NCBI RefSeq assembly: GCF_004354985.1 | Contig: NZ_SMSK01000010.1 | Location: forward strand, 62,001 to 126,000 | Reading direction: 5' to 3' | Origin: Segetibacter sp. 3557_3 | GTDB lineage: Bacteria > Bacteroidota > Bacteroidia > Chitinophagales > Chitinophagaceae | Length of the DNA: 64,000 nucleotides | Shown: in pieces, positions 1 through 9,047 of the stretch | Layout: the number at the start of each line of letters is the position of its first letter | Numbering within the stretch: the stretch's first letter is position 1 | Notes under the pieces: generated by a model | Database searches by the model: none | Told to the model about the DNA's origin: nothing | Seen by the model: only the letters and a program-made list of their open reading frames with translations | Position numbers and translations under genes: made by a program

Positions 1-1
1 C

Positions 2-244
2 CTCCGGATTGATGGAGGCGGACATGTAAACGGCTCATTTCTAAAGGCGGGCCTTATTGATGAATTCAGCCTTGTATTAGCCCCTGTTGCCGATGGTACC
101 ATAGGCTCCCCAACCGTGTTTGAAGCAGAAGAAGGCTATGGCAAGCGCAAAGCAACCCGCTTCACCATAAAGTCGGCAAAAAGGATTTACGACGATTTTC
201 TCTGGATCCGCTACCTGGTGCTAAAGGGCCGCAACGTGCGGTAA
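2..244 (+). CDS. Dihydrofolate reductase / RibD C-terminal family protein (5' partial)
   Basis: The reading frame is open from the left edge and ends at TAA 242-244, giving the last 80 residues. The text GGGHVNGSFLKAGLIDEFSL followed by APVADGT and a later FE is typical of the RibD C-terminal / DHFR-like reductase fold, where the GGG stretch helps bind NADPH. Members reduce pyrimidine or folate-like substrates or are uncharacterised; the substrate cannot be told from this fragment. The N-terminal part lies outside the window. No operon partner is visible because the next gene starts 400 bp away. Confidence 0.8.
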   Translation, partial: LRIDGGGHVNGSFLKAGLIDEFSLVLAPVADGTIGSPTVFEAEEGYGKRKATRFTIKSAKRIYDDFLWIRYLVLKGRNVR

Positions 245-643
245 CAAGTGTTCCTTTGTTCGCTCATAATTGGGCACTTCCGGGTGCGCAACGGTAAACC
301 AATTTCGTTTGGTTGATGACTGTTGAACACATCTCCCCCGTAGCACTATGCTGTACAGACCTACCGGCAAAGCCATCGGCCGAAGTGCGACCCCGCAAGG
401 AGTAGTACCGCGCTACATGTACCATTTCAGGACTCCGGTTGGGTGATCTAAATCGCATCCAGGGACAACCGACCCAGGGGTTTAAGCACAAGACCGAGGC
501 GCCGGCTATTCAGCTTTAAAACCGCAGTTGTGGATTAAAACAACCCGGGCAGAATCTTCACTCCTGCAGGTTGTGCATAAGTTTAGGGAGTGTCCCCTGC
601 CCTGGTTTGCTAAAATATTTAGTAATCTTGTACTGCCAAACCG
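245..643. other. Intergenic region, no gene recognised
   Basis: About 400 bp with no convincing coding frame. A short open stretch on the minus strand (264-491) has no recognisable motif. Just before dinB there is a partial -7-like box TAATCTTG (623-630, 7 of 8 to TAnnTTTG), but a TTTG at 606-609 is too close to serve as a normal -33 element. Confidence 0.5.
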
Positions 644-1822
644 ATGAATATCAACCGACATATCGCCCACTTCGACCTCGATAGTTTTTTTGTATCGGTT
701 GAGCTATTGAAAAATTCAAAGCTTCGTGGTAAACCAATAGCAATTGGCGGACAAAGCGACCGCGGTGTTATTACCTGCTGCAGTTACGAAGCCAGAAAGT
801 TTGGGGTGCATAGTGCTATGCCGGTAAAACTTGCCCGCAGGTTATGCCCGCAATTACAACTTGTTCGTGGCGACATGGACAGCTACAGCAAACATTCACG
901 TCTTGTTACGGAGATCGTAGCCAGCCAGGTTCCATTGTTTGAAAAATCATCCATAGATGAGTTTTACATCGACATGACAGGCATGGATAGATTTTATGGA
1001 TGCGCGCGGTACACGGTCGAATTGCGGAAAACGATCGAACGAGAAAGCGGACTTAATGTATCCTACGGGCTCTCATCCAATAAGCTGATCAGTAAAGTTG
1101 CTACAAATGAAGCCAAACCACACGGACAGCTCCAGATAGCATTCGGCGAGGAAAAAGGGTTTCTTGCTCCGCTTGCGATTGAAAAAATGCCGATGGTCGG
1201 CGCTAAAACCAGTGAATTGCTTCGGCGTATGGGGGTTGAAACGATAAGTATACTGAGCCAGATACCCGTAGAGATGATGGTAAACTTGCTGGGTAAAAAC
1301 GGGATCGCTTTAAGCCGTAAGGCGAATGGGATCGACGAAACCCCAATCGTACCCTATCACGAACAAAGAAGTATCGGAACAGAACACACCTTCGAAACAG
1401 ATACCATCGACGTGCAGGCATTACAGCGCGATCTTGCCCGCTTAACGGAAAAGATCGCTTTTGAACTTCGGTCTACAAATAAGCTTACCGGCTGTGTTAC
1501 GGTTAAAATCCGGTACAGCGATTTCCAAACCGAGACGATGCAGTCTGTAATTCCGTATACGGCTGCTGACCATGTATTGCTGACGAAAGCGAAAGAACTC
1601 TTTACCAAATTGTATAAGAGACGGCAACTCTTACGGCTCATCGGGGTGCGGTTTAGCCACCTTATTCCCGGCAACTACCAAACCAACCTTTTTGAAGATA
1701 CACATGAAACGGTAAACCTCTACCAGGCAATCGATAGCATCAAACAGCAATTTGGGGAACAATTGCTTACCCGCGCAGCAGGATTTACTAATTCAAAACG
1801 GAATATTAGCAGTAAAAAATAA
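644..1822 (+). CDS. dinB: DNA polymerase IV (Y-family translesion polymerase)
   Basis: 392 residues, the usual DinB length. It copies past damaged template bases at low fidelity. Seen in the sequence: the first catalytic carboxylate in HFDLDSFFVSVE (D11) with F16 at the steric-gate position, the palm motif SSIDEFYID with D105 and E106, a thumb helix-hairpin-helix region (MPMVGAKTSELL), and a little-finger domain after about residue 240. The C-terminal part contains QTNLF at 346-350, a good match to the beta-clamp binding pentapeptide QxxLF, so it is likely recruited to the replisome. The next plus-strand gene is a short DnaE polymerase, an arrangement known for SOS mutagenesis cassettes, although about 940 bp of repeat elements now separate them. 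No clear LexA-like operator was recognised upstream. Confidence 0.93.
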   Translation: MNINRHIAHFDLDSFFVSVELLKNSKLRGKPIAIGGQSDRGVITCCSYEARKFGVHSAMPVKLARRLCPQLQLVRGDMDSYSKHSRLVTEIVASQVPLFEKSSIDEFYIDMTGMDRFYGCARYTVELRKTIERESGLNVSYGLSSNKLISKVATNEAKPHGQLQIAFGEEKGFLAPLAIEKMPMVGAKTSELLRRMGVETISILSQIPVEMMVNLLGKNGIALSRKANGIDETPIVPYHEQRSIGTEHTFETDTIDVQALQRDLARLTEKIAFELRSTNKLTGCVTVKIRYSDFQTETMQSVIPYTAADHVLLTKAKELFTKLYKRRQLLRLIGVRFSHLIPGNYQTNLFEDTHETVNLYQAIDSIKQQFGEQLLTRAAGFTNSKRNISSKK

Positions 1823-2126
1823 TCACATGAACATGGCAATGTTGAAGCTAAAAAATCTTCGAAGAAGAGTTCCATTAAGTACCGGTAACGGTGCCCGGTA
1901 GTAAACGGCATAATCATTTTACTTAGTCCGATATTCGTTCAACTCATCGGGCTACAATCACCGCTTTTCACACACGATAACAAAATTCAGTTATGATACA
2001 CATGTTGCTTGCGATAAGATAATTTTCGAGTGCGTGAATTACAACAAATACGAACACTTACTGATGACGCTTAATTCATCATGCAGAAGTTTAACTCATC
2101 ATCCCTGGCTCAATAGCATTACTTTC

Positions 2127-2220
2127 GGTAATAGGGCGTAACACCCGTCCGAACGGAGTCGCGCCGGGCTGGCAACGACCACAAATTCATGTTCCACCGC
2201 CCGTAACCAAAAAATATTAA
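2127..2220. repeat. Degenerate copy of the MITE-like dispersed repeat
   Basis: Contains TAACACCCGTCCGAACGGAG, then CCGGGCTGGCAACGACC and CCAAAAAATATTA, matching the internal parts of the copies at 2451-2635 and 32640-32755 in the same order. The terminal inverted repeats are hard to recognise, so this looks like an old copy. Confidence 0.55.
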
Positions 2221-2263
2221 TCTGGACAGATTAGTAATTAGTCGTGCCGGTTCTAGATTGATC

Positions 2264-2434
2264 AACAACTATGTTTAGTTAAGCTTTTACCACTGCATTA
2301 AAGCTGCGTATTGTAACCCTCAGTACAAGAGTACCAGGCCCCTGTCCGAATGGCTTCAGCCGGGCAGGCAAGGGTGCTTAATTGAAACACTATGGTCGGG
2401 CCCAGAAAAATGAAGTACTTGACTAGGCGATATT
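2264..2434. repeat. MITE-like element, copy related to 54385-54572 (inverted)
   Basis: Left end ATGTTTAGTTAAGC and right end AAGTACTTGACTAGGCGATAT resemble the family terminal repeat. The interior (CATTAAAGCTGCGTATT, CCTGTCCGAATGGCTTCAGC, GGGCAGGCAAGG) aligns along its whole length with the reverse complement of the element at 54385-54572. It is more diverged at its right end than that copy. No coding capacity. Confidence 0.7.
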
Positions 2435-2450
2435 GATCTATTAATAACCA

Positions 2451-2635
2451 AGGTCGTTTACTTAAGTTAGTTTACAGAAATTGGGTGAATATAGTAATGC
2501 GGTACAAGGGAGTGACACCCGTCCGAACGGCCAGCCCGAAAGAATTCATTCTGGCGGGGACTCATCCGGGCGGGCAACGATGGCCAATAGAATTCCTTCG
2601 GCAGGTCACCAAAAAATGCTAGTAAGTAAACGGCA
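2451..2635. repeat. MITE-like element with terminal inverted repeats
   Basis: Left end AGGTCGTTTACTTAAG and right end AGTAAGTAAACGGCATT are imperfect inverted copies of the family terminus. The interior holds GCGGTACAAGGGAGTGACAC, CCGTCCGAACGG, CCGGGCGGGCAACGATGG and CACCAAAAAATG, in the same order as the copy at 32640-32755. The middle carries an extra GC-rich palindromic part (CCAGCCCGAAAGAATTC / ATTCTGGCGGGG) absent from the 32.6 kb copy. Confidence 0.72.
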
Positions 2636-2764
2636 TTGTATTAATAACTACTAAATCGACACACACTTTTATCATCACGCTTAATCTGTAACACTCAACC
2701 CAAAGTTTATCACGTTCAATTCATTCCTCAAAAACATTAATCACGCTGCTAACTCCTCCCACAC

Positions 2765-5700
2765 TTGTACCTGAATTGTAAAACCTGGTTTAGCTTTTTA
2801 TATGGCACCTTCCGTACCGAAGAATTGGTAAAAACGGCAGTGGAAATGGGTGTAAATACAATTGCACTAACTAACATTAACAGCACCTGCGACATATGGG
2901 ATTTTGTTGACTACTGCAGGCAACATGCAGTTAAGCCGGTCGCCGGCGCCGAAATCCGTAACGAGGCACTTTTCCTTTACATCTTATTAGCCCGCAACAA
3001 CAATGGCTTTAAACAAATCAATGCTTTTATTTCACAGCACCTGCAAAACAAATCCTGCTTTCCGCTGCGCCCGGTTTTCGACGAAAACGTATTGATTATT
3101 TACCCGATCAACAGCATTGAACCCGCAGCCCTTCAATCAAATGAATTGATCGGTGTTCAGCCAGCAGAAGTAAACAAGTTGTACAATAAAGCGACCAACG
3201 GGTTTCCAACGAAATACGTTATCCGGCAACCCGTTACTTTCCAGAACAAAACCATGTTTAATGTCCATCGGCTGCTGCGGGCAATTGATAAAAATATTAT
3301 TCTAAGCAAACAGGAAGCAAAAGACTATGCACAGCCCTTCGAAACTTTTGTGTCGCCCGCTTCGCTGGTTGAAGCATTTTCGAGGTATCCTTCTATACTC
3401 ACCAACACACTGCAGGTATTGGATAGCTGCACGATCGACATGGATTTTGGCAGCGATAAAACAAAACAGGTTTATTCGGCATCCAAAGCCGATGACCGCA
3501 TATTACTTGAAAAACTCGCGATTGACGGTTTAAAACGGCGCTATGGTACCCGTAATAAAAAAGCTACTGACCGGGTGGTGAAAGAATTAAAGATTATCGA
3601 CAACCTTGGATTCAACGCCTATTTCCTGATCACCTGCGACATCATCCGTTATGCACAGAGCCGTGGATTTTACCACGTTGGCCGCGGCAGTGGCGGTAAT
3701 TCGATTGTTGCTTTTTGCCTGCAAATAACCGATGTGGATCCGATTGAGCTGGACCTGTACTTTGAACGTTTTTTGAATCCACACCGTGCTACACCGCCTG
3801 ATTTCGACATCGATTTCAGTTGGAAAGATCGTGATGAAATGACCGACTATATCTTTAAACGATACGGGCGCGACCATGTATGTTTATTGGGCTCTTATGT
3901 TACCTTTCAGCGGCGTGCCGTCATCCGCGAATTGGGTAAAGTATTCGGATTACCGAAAGAAGAAATCGATCAGCTCGACGGAACACCGTTACAAGACAAT
4001 AAGATCCAGAAACAGATACTGCACTATGGCAACCTGATCAAAGACTTCCCTAATCACTTAAGCGTTCACGCAGGTGGCATACTCATCAGTGATGAGCCGG
4101 TGCATCAGTATACCGTTACTGAGCTTCCGCCGAAAGGCTTTTACACCTCCCAGATCGATATGTTTATCGCCGAAAAAATTGGCTTGTTTAAACTCGACGT
4201 ACTCTCACAAAGGGGCCTGGGCCACATAAAAGAAACATTGGACCTGGTGCGCGAAAATAAAAACCTGTCGATCGATATTCACGCCATCGAAAAATTTAAA
4301 GCGGATGATAAGGTTGCGGCACAGATCAGGAATGCGGATACGATTGGTTGTTTTTATATCGAAAGCCCCGGAATGCGGCAGCTGCTTAAGAAACTCCGTT
4401 GCGACGATTATGTAACCCTCGTGGCAGCTTCGTCGATTATTCGCCCGGGTGTGTCGCAAAGCGGTATGATGAAACAATATATCTATCGTTTTCATAATCC
4501 CGATAAGTTTGAATACCTGCACCCAAAAATGGAAGAGTTGCTAAAAGAAACGTACGGGGTAATGGTTTTCCAGGAAGATGTGATCAAGGTTGCGCATCAC
4601 TTTGCCGGGCTCGACATGGCCGAAGCCGATGTACTAAGGCGGGCCATGAGCGGCAAGTACCGCGGCCGAAAACAATTTGAAGAAATCAGGGATAAATTCT
4701 TCCGGCTTTGTAAAGAACGGGACTATCCCGATCAGATATCCGGAGAAGTGTGGCGGCAGATCGAAAGTTTTGCGGGCTATTCTTTCTCAAAGGCACATTC
4801 GGCAAGCTTCGCTGTTGAAAGCTACCAAAGCCTGTTTTTAAAAACGTATTATCCCATGGAGTTTATGGTGGCGGTAATCAACAACTTCGGGGGATTTTAT
4901 ACGCGCGAACTCTATTTTCATGAGTTAAAAAAAACGGGCGCAACCATTTATTTACCGTGTGTAAATGCCGCCTGCCTGCTAACCTCTATCAAGGGCACAT
5001 CGGTGTACATGGGCTTTATACACGTGCAGGGTCTCGAACAGGGGCTGATTGCAAAATTGGTGGATGAGCGTATTGCCTACGGCGCGTATGAACACCTGCA
5101 GGACTTTATCGAACGTACCAATGCAGGCATAGAGCAACTTAACCTGCTTATTCGTATCGGCGCCTTCAGGTTTACGGGTAAAAACAAAAAAGAGCTCTTG
5201 TGGGAGGCGAATTTTTTACAAAAGAAAAACGTGGGTCATAGCACCGGTAAAACCCTGTTTAAGGAAGCACCCGTTCATTTCAGCCTTCCGGTATTGAGCC
5301 AAAAACCTTTGGATGATGCAATTGACGAGATTGAACTCCTTGGCTTTCCGTTGTGCAATGTTTTTGAACTTGTTGACGAAACATTAGATAAGTACATCCC
5401 CGCGCGAAACATTGAAACTTACCTTGGTCGTCAGGTGCTGGTGTTGGGTTACCTGGTTACGTCGAAGCCGGTACATACGGTAAAAAATGAAACCATGTTT
5501 TTTCATACGTTTATCGATGCAGCCGGCGACTGGCTCGATACTGTTTTCTTTCCCCAGGTGGCGAGTCGCTACCCGGTAAATGGCAAAGGGTTTTACCGGA
5601 TGAAGGGCAGGGTTGTAGCGGAATTCGGTGTATTCAGCATTGATGTAGAACACTGCAGCCGTATTGGTATCAAAGACCGGTCACAACAGGCAAATGAGTT

Positions 5701-5767
5701 TCTGCAAACCAATCAAGCACTTCGCGAACCAGCTAATCCAACTCCTGAAAACGATCCTGCTCCTTAA
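2765..5767 (+). CDS. dnaE: Short DnaE-type DNA polymerase III alpha subunit (error-prone/DnaE2-like)
   Basis: 1000 residues, shorter than the replicative DnaE (about 1150-1200), as expected for the second DnaE that works with Y-family polymerases in damage tolerance. The TTG start is chosen because MYLNCKTWFSFLYGTF is the normal family N-terminus. The PHP domain (about 1-230) has lost the usual HxH metal motif at its start, so its nuclease is probably inactive. The polymerase active site PDFDIDF is at 345-351, with the finger motif SKAHSASFAVESY near residue 680. The last 120 residues contain an OB-fold-like segment (QVLVLGYLVTSK ... TVFFP). It is probably paired with dinB upstream. A dedicated symbol (dnaE2) would be reasonable, but no imuA or imuB neighbour is present to fix it. 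Confidence 0.9.
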   Translation: MYLNCKTWFSFLYGTFRTEELVKTAVEMGVNTIALTNINSTCDIWDFVDYCRQHAVKPVAGAEIRNEALFLYILLARNNNGFKQINAFISQHLQNKSCFPLRPVFDENVLIIYPINSIEPAALQSNELIGVQPAEVNKLYNKATNGFPTKYVIRQPVTFQNKTMFNVHRLLRAIDKNIILSKQEAKDYAQPFETFVSPASLVEAFSRYPSILTNTLQVLDSCTIDMDFGSDKTKQVYSASKADDRILLEKLAIDGLKRRYGTRNKKATDRVVKELKIIDNLGFNAYFLITCDIIRYAQSRGFYHVGRGSGGNSIVAFCLQITDVDPIELDLYFERFLNPHRATPPDFDIDFSWKDRDEMTDYIFKRYGRDHVCLLGSYVTFQRRAVIRELGKVFGLPKEEIDQLDGTPLQDNKIQKQILHYGNLIKDFPNHLSVHAGGILISDEPVHQYTVTELPPKGFYTSQIDMFIAEKIGLFKLDVLSQRGLGHIKETLDLVRENKNLSIDIHAIEKFKADDKVAAQIRNADTIGCFYIESPGMRQLLKKLRCDDYVTLVAASSIIRPGVSQSGMMKQYIYRFHNPDKFEYLHPKMEELLKETYGVMVFQEDVIKVAHHFAGLDMAEADVLRRAMSGKYRGRKQFEEIRDKFFRLCKERDYPDQISGEVWRQIESFAGYSFSKAHSASFAVESYQSLFLKTYYPMEFMVAVINNFGGFYTRELYFHELKKTGATIYLPCVNAACLLTSIKGTSVYMGFIHVQGLEQGLIAKLVDERIAYGAYEHLQDFIERTNAGIEQLNLLIRIGAFRFTGKNKKELLWEANFLQKKNVGHSTGKTLFKEAPVHFSLPVLSQKPLDDAIDEIELLGFPLCNVFELVDETLDKYIPARNIETYLGRQVLVLGYLVTSKPVHTVKNETMFFHTFIDAAGDWLDTVFFPQVASRYPVNGKGFYRMKGRVVAEFGVFSIDVEHCSRIGIKDRSQQANEFLQTNQALREPANPTPENDPAP

Positions 5768-5877
5768 AACAAGCAGTGCACGGATTCTTTTGTACTTAGC
5801 TTTGGTGGTGCAATTTAGCAGCCGTTGCCACGCTCGGTTCAACTGTTGCCTTTCATAGCAGCACCGATGCGTATTGC

Positions 5878-6262
5878 GCTTATCAACTTATTAACCACTC
5901 AACGAATCAACAAACCAATCAACCTATCAAGCTATCAACAACTCAACGAATCAACCAACCAATTAACGTATCAACCGCCCCTCAACTTATCAACCATTCA
6001 ACCTATCAACTTATCAACTTACCAACCACTCAACCTATCAACTTATCCACCACTCAACCTATCAACCATTCAACCTATCAACTTATCAACCTATCAACTT
6101 ACCAACTAATCAACCAACCATTCAACCAATCAACCTATCAACTTATCAACTTATCCACCACTCAACCTATCAACCGCCCCCCAACACCTCAATACCCAAT
6201 ACCTCAATACCGAATACCTCAATACCCAATACCCCAACACCTCAATACCCAATACCGAATAC
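5878..6262 (+). repeat. Nearly G-free quasi-periodic array between convergent genes
   Basis: About 385 bp of short words on the plus strand: TCAACCTATCAACTTATCAA variants up to about 6175, then CAATACCTCAATACCCAATA variants to 6262. The plus strand has almost no G. It starts about 110 bp after the dnaE stop and runs into the end of the oppositely oriented deacetylase gene. The units are 7-9 bp and drift, so it is neither a CRISPR nor a clean satellite. The same two word families recur near 36.7-37.3 kb and 62.1 kb. An open frame through it (5825-6109) is only a by-product of the missing stop codons. Confidence 0.85.
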
Positions 6263-6263
6263 C

Positions 6264-7049
6264 TTAACTCCCCCGACCCGACTTCCCTACAAACTTTGCG
6301 GCTTCAATAAACGTACTCACCCAAATGTCTTTTTGATTTTGCTTTAGGAAGTGCAACAATTCGCTATGCGCTTTTAAAGAAACATTCAGCGAGTGTTCTC
6401 CGCCAACACCATGAAAGAGGAAAACAATTAGCTGTTTAGCATCCATTGCTTTTTTTACGAGCGCAATTAATTCTGCGCCGGTCTGCCCGTTTATGCTGTA
6501 GCAACCAATGTTGTACATATCACTACGGGATTTTTGTACCAGCTCATTTTGAACACCCCGGGCAGCAACAAAATCCCCTTTCAGCGCATCAAGGTAAAGT
6601 GAGTCGTTGATTTTAGTATCGCCGCACGGATAAGCGAATGTTCGCTCCCGCTTTCCATCTACGGCATATAGCAACGTGTTGGTCATCCTGATCTCGTCGC
6701 GCACCCGTTTCAGCGAATAAGTGGCGAGGTTATAATCTGCTGTAACAAAGCTCCTTCCGGGAAGGTTGCCATTGCAGGGATGAAACATGGTATGGTTGGC
6801 AAGCTCATGCTTATTGGCCGCAACCTTTTTCCACTCGGCAAGTCTGCCGGTGAATGCTGGTGATGAGCCGATCAGGAAAAATGTGCCTTTCAATTTCAGT
6901 GAATCGAGTGCAGGAATGACATTGTCAAGGTGCACATTCAAAGCATCATCGTAAGTAAGCACGACTGCACTTTTCTTCCCGTTCCACTCCTGCGCCGCGC
7001 TCGTCAGCGATAACATCCCCATTAGTAAAGCAAAAATCGACTTCATCAT
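6264..7049 (-). CDS. Secreted polysaccharide deacetylase (NodB homology, CE4-like)
   Basis: 261 residues with a signal peptide (MKSIFALLMGMLSLTSAAQ). Members remove acetyl groups from chitin-like, peptidoglycan or other polysaccharides with a metal ion. Visible motifs: VVLTYDDAL (base D34 and metal ligand D35), HELANHTMFHPC (the H-xxx-H metal ligands), RTFAYPCGD (motif 3) and LIVFLFHGVGGEHS (motif 5 His). It acts in the periplasm or outside. The gene stands alone, ends inside a low-complexity array convergent with dnaE, and has a perfect -7 box about 50 bp upstream of its start. The polysaccharide it acts on is unknown. Confidence 0.87.
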   Translation of the reverse strand: MMKSIFALLMGMLSLTSAAQEWNGKKSAVVLTYDDALNVHLDNVIPALDSLKLKGTFFLIGSSPAFTGRLAEWKKVAANKHELANHTMFHPCNGNLPGRSFVTADYNLATYSLKRVRDEIRMTNTLLYAVDGKRERTFAYPCGDTKINDSLYLDALKGDFVAARGVQNELVQKSRSDMYNIGCYSINGQTGAELIALVKKAMDAKQLIVFLFHGVGGEHSLNVSLKAHSELLHFLKQNQKDIWVSTFIEAAKFVGKSGRGS

Positions 7050-7095
7050 GGTTGAATTATTAAGGCCTTTTCCGGCCTCATTGATTTGGTTGCGC

Positions 7096-7103
7096 CAAAG
7101 GTA
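7096..7103 (-). promoter_or_regulatory. Putative -7 promoter box for the deacetylase gene
   Basis: On the minus strand the sequence is TACCTTTG, a perfect match to the Bacteroidota -7 consensus TAnnTTTG, followed by GCGCAACC. It lies 47 bp upstream of the ATG at 7049. No convincing TTG-type -33 element was found at the usual distance. Confidence 0.5.
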
Positions 7104-7558
7104 TTGCGCCCGGACGACTTAATCATAGCATTCTATGACATCCGCTTCAGGCATTGTTGACCTAATGTGCAAAGCTGGAATGTACAAACGCCGTGCTAAT
7201 GCTGCATGCGGAATGGGCCATACCGGACTGTGAAATCGTATTATATGCAAAATAATCTGTACGCTGTGCAACTCTGGCAATCACAACTTTCATCATAGCT
7301 AAATTGTATGAGCCGGGCCCATGTTTCACATCCTGTCTCAAACAATTTAATGCGTTAAGCGTCGTTTATATCTACGGTAAAATTTGAGCAAAATCAGAAA
7401 GCCTTTTGATGGTTGACAATCTTTGCCGATGAAAGTGGATTTTGCCTCGTGCGCTGCTAAACTTTGTTAGCATGTACCAGGCAAATTTCAAGTAAAAATT
7501 AATCTTAAACCCACGCCGGAAAATAAACCAAATAAGAACATTAAATTAGTTTTGCCTG
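7104..7558. other. Intergenic region, no gene recognised
   Basis: Moderately AT-rich sequence between divergent genes without a coding frame that resembles a protein family. It ends with a -7-like box immediately before the small gene at 7559. Confidence 0.4.
7547..7554 (+). promoter_or_regulatory. Putative -7 box abutting a small ORF
   Basis: TAGTTTTG matches TAnnTTTG at all fixed positions. The ATG of the small ORF follows four bases later, so transcription would begin at or next to the start codon, giving a leaderless message. No -33 element was recognised. Confidence 0.3.
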
Positions 7559-7747
7559 ATGCCCTACTCCCCTACCTACCCAGTAGACTTGATCGACGAT
7601 ATTCTCGAGGGTGCTTCTTTGGAAGAACTTGACCAGATATGCGGTGTCATCAAATTGGAAGCAAAGCTTTATCAAAAAGATGAACTTGAAGAAATTTTGT
7701 CGACCATCTTTCAAAAGAAAATCTTTCTTACATTTTGTGCCAATTGA
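7559..7747 (+). CDS. Small acidic hypothetical protein
   Basis: 62 residues starting MPYSPTYPVDLIDDILEGAS, rich in Asp and Glu in the middle (LEELDQICGV, DELEEIL) and ending in a short hydrophobic tail (KKIFLTFCAN). No family was recognised. It has no signal peptide and is probably helical and cytosolic. Its codon use looks ordinary and it is preceded by a perfect -7 box, which supports a real gene. It has no operon partners. It could still be a chance frame. Confidence 0.4.
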   Translation: MPYSPTYPVDLIDDILEGASLEELDQICGVIKLEAKLYQKDELEEILSTIFQKKIFLTFCAN

Positions 7748-8557
7748 GTAAGAGGCTAATTGGTTAGCCTCAATGTTTTATAGCTTGTACCGTGCTTGAA
7801 CCAACATCGGTTCATCAAGTGAAACCGACCGTTCTACTTTACTTAAACTTCTTCTCCCGTACTGCAGGAGCATCTCAGCCTCCCTATTAATTGCAAACTA
7901 ACGTGGATAGTGCAGACACCCGGGCCAACAACCCGGTGCCCTGCCGGCATTATAGTATAGTCCGTTAATCGCCTTGTTGTTTCCTCCTACACCTTATGCT
8001 GGATCTGCCCGGCAGCCCATCATGCTGAATGTGCATCATTTTCCATAACACAAAGGGAACAGTGCCATTTTTCCCCGTGCAATACGCACTGACGAAACCA
8101 ACATCGACATTTTGCTAATTGTTAACAATGATTGCGATAAACCCGAAAGCAAAGCACCGTGCTGCACGTAAAAGTGATTGACCCGCAACAGCTTTCGGAC
8201 AAACTAACCCGACTGGCGGGAGGGCTATAGCATTCTCAGATAATAAAAACCGGGAAACTTTTTTAAGTAACAGGGGCGCATAACACTTCGTTGCTGAACG
8301 AAACCCGCCGCAAAGCTTCTCACATCAGCCAATCCTCTTTGTACACACGCATTTCGGTAAGCATTTGCTAAATAAGGTGTCGGGACATCCGCGTACTGCG
8401 CAAATTCTCCCACCTATAACCATGAACGTTGTTCTGCCAATTGAAACAAGCCATTTGCGTTACAAGGAAAAACCTGTGACCCGATCAGCTTGAATGCTTA
8501 CTATCCCTTTCGATAACTTTTAAAAAGTTGAGGCCTTACAGATGCCTTTGAATTTTT
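7748..8557. other. Intergenic region, no gene recognised
   Basis: About 810 bp. A 62-codon minus-strand frame (8225-8413) has no recognisable features and is likely chance. No repeat copy, RNA gene or clear promoter was seen. Confidence 0.4.
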
Positions 8558-9047
8558 ATGAACCATAAAACTCTAAAAGCGTTGGCGATTATTGGTGCTT
8601 TCCAGCTACTCACCGTTACCGTCCTGTAGTTCCGCCGATAAAGACAAAACGATAAAAGCTGATCTAACGACAAAAGCAAAAACAACGACCGAGTTTGCAG
8701 GAGTGGTTTTCCGGTTAGAAAACGGAACAGTAATCTTAAGCGGAGATTGCCCGAAGGAGAAAGCAAAAAGCACTGTAGAAAGTACTGTCAAGCAATTGTA
8801 CGGGGTTAAAGGCATGGTCAGCAACATCCAGGTCGCCCCAGTAGTGCTTGGCACCGACCAGTTGTTGAAGCTTGCGGTTGACAGCGTGTTAATGAAATAC
8901 GCCAGTGTGGAAGCAGTAACCCGGGACAGTGTGGTAAACCTGATGGGTAAGGTGGAAGATAAAGAGTTAGACAAGCTCACTGCAGAAATCCAGGAACTCC
9001 GGCCAAAAATAATACGGTCAAGCCTGTCTGTAATTCAACAACAATAA
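8558..9047 (+). pseudogene. BON-domain lipoprotein with a frameshift in its signal peptide
   Basis: Two BON-like modules: the first has GVVFRLENGTVILSGDCP and GVKGMVSNIQV, the second VDSVLMKYASVEAV and VVNLMGKVED. BON domains bind lipids or membranes in the periplasm. An ATG at 8558 opens a good lipoprotein signal (MNHKTLKALAIIGAFQLLTVT) but meets TAG at 8627-8629, while the BON frame is offset by +1 and contains SCSSADKDK with Cys codon 8625-8627. Removing one base near 8618-8624 would join them as LLTVTSCSSAD, a proper lipobox. So either one base was inserted (mutation or assembly error) or translation starts at TTG 8592 without a signal. Full length would be about 162 residues. Confidence 0.7.

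Larger units (their letters stand above)
1823..2764. other. dinB-dnaE intergenic region filled with MITE-like repeats
   Basis: No gene is visible in these 942 bp. The stretch is made largely of copies of the dispersed inverted-repeat family: a degenerate copy around 2127-2220, a copy at 2264-2434 and a copy at 2451-2635. They share the internal words CACCCGTCCGAACGG and GGGCAACGA with copies at 32.6 kb and 54.4 kb. The closing bases (CTCCTCCCACAC) lead into the TTG start of the DnaE gene. Confidence 0.75.

Noticed and set aside
5825-6109. 94-codon plus-strand frame through the TCAAC array
   Set aside because: It is built only of the low-complexity words (Asn, Leu, Ser, Thr, Ile, Tyr repeats); the open frame results from the lack of stop codons in the word pattern.
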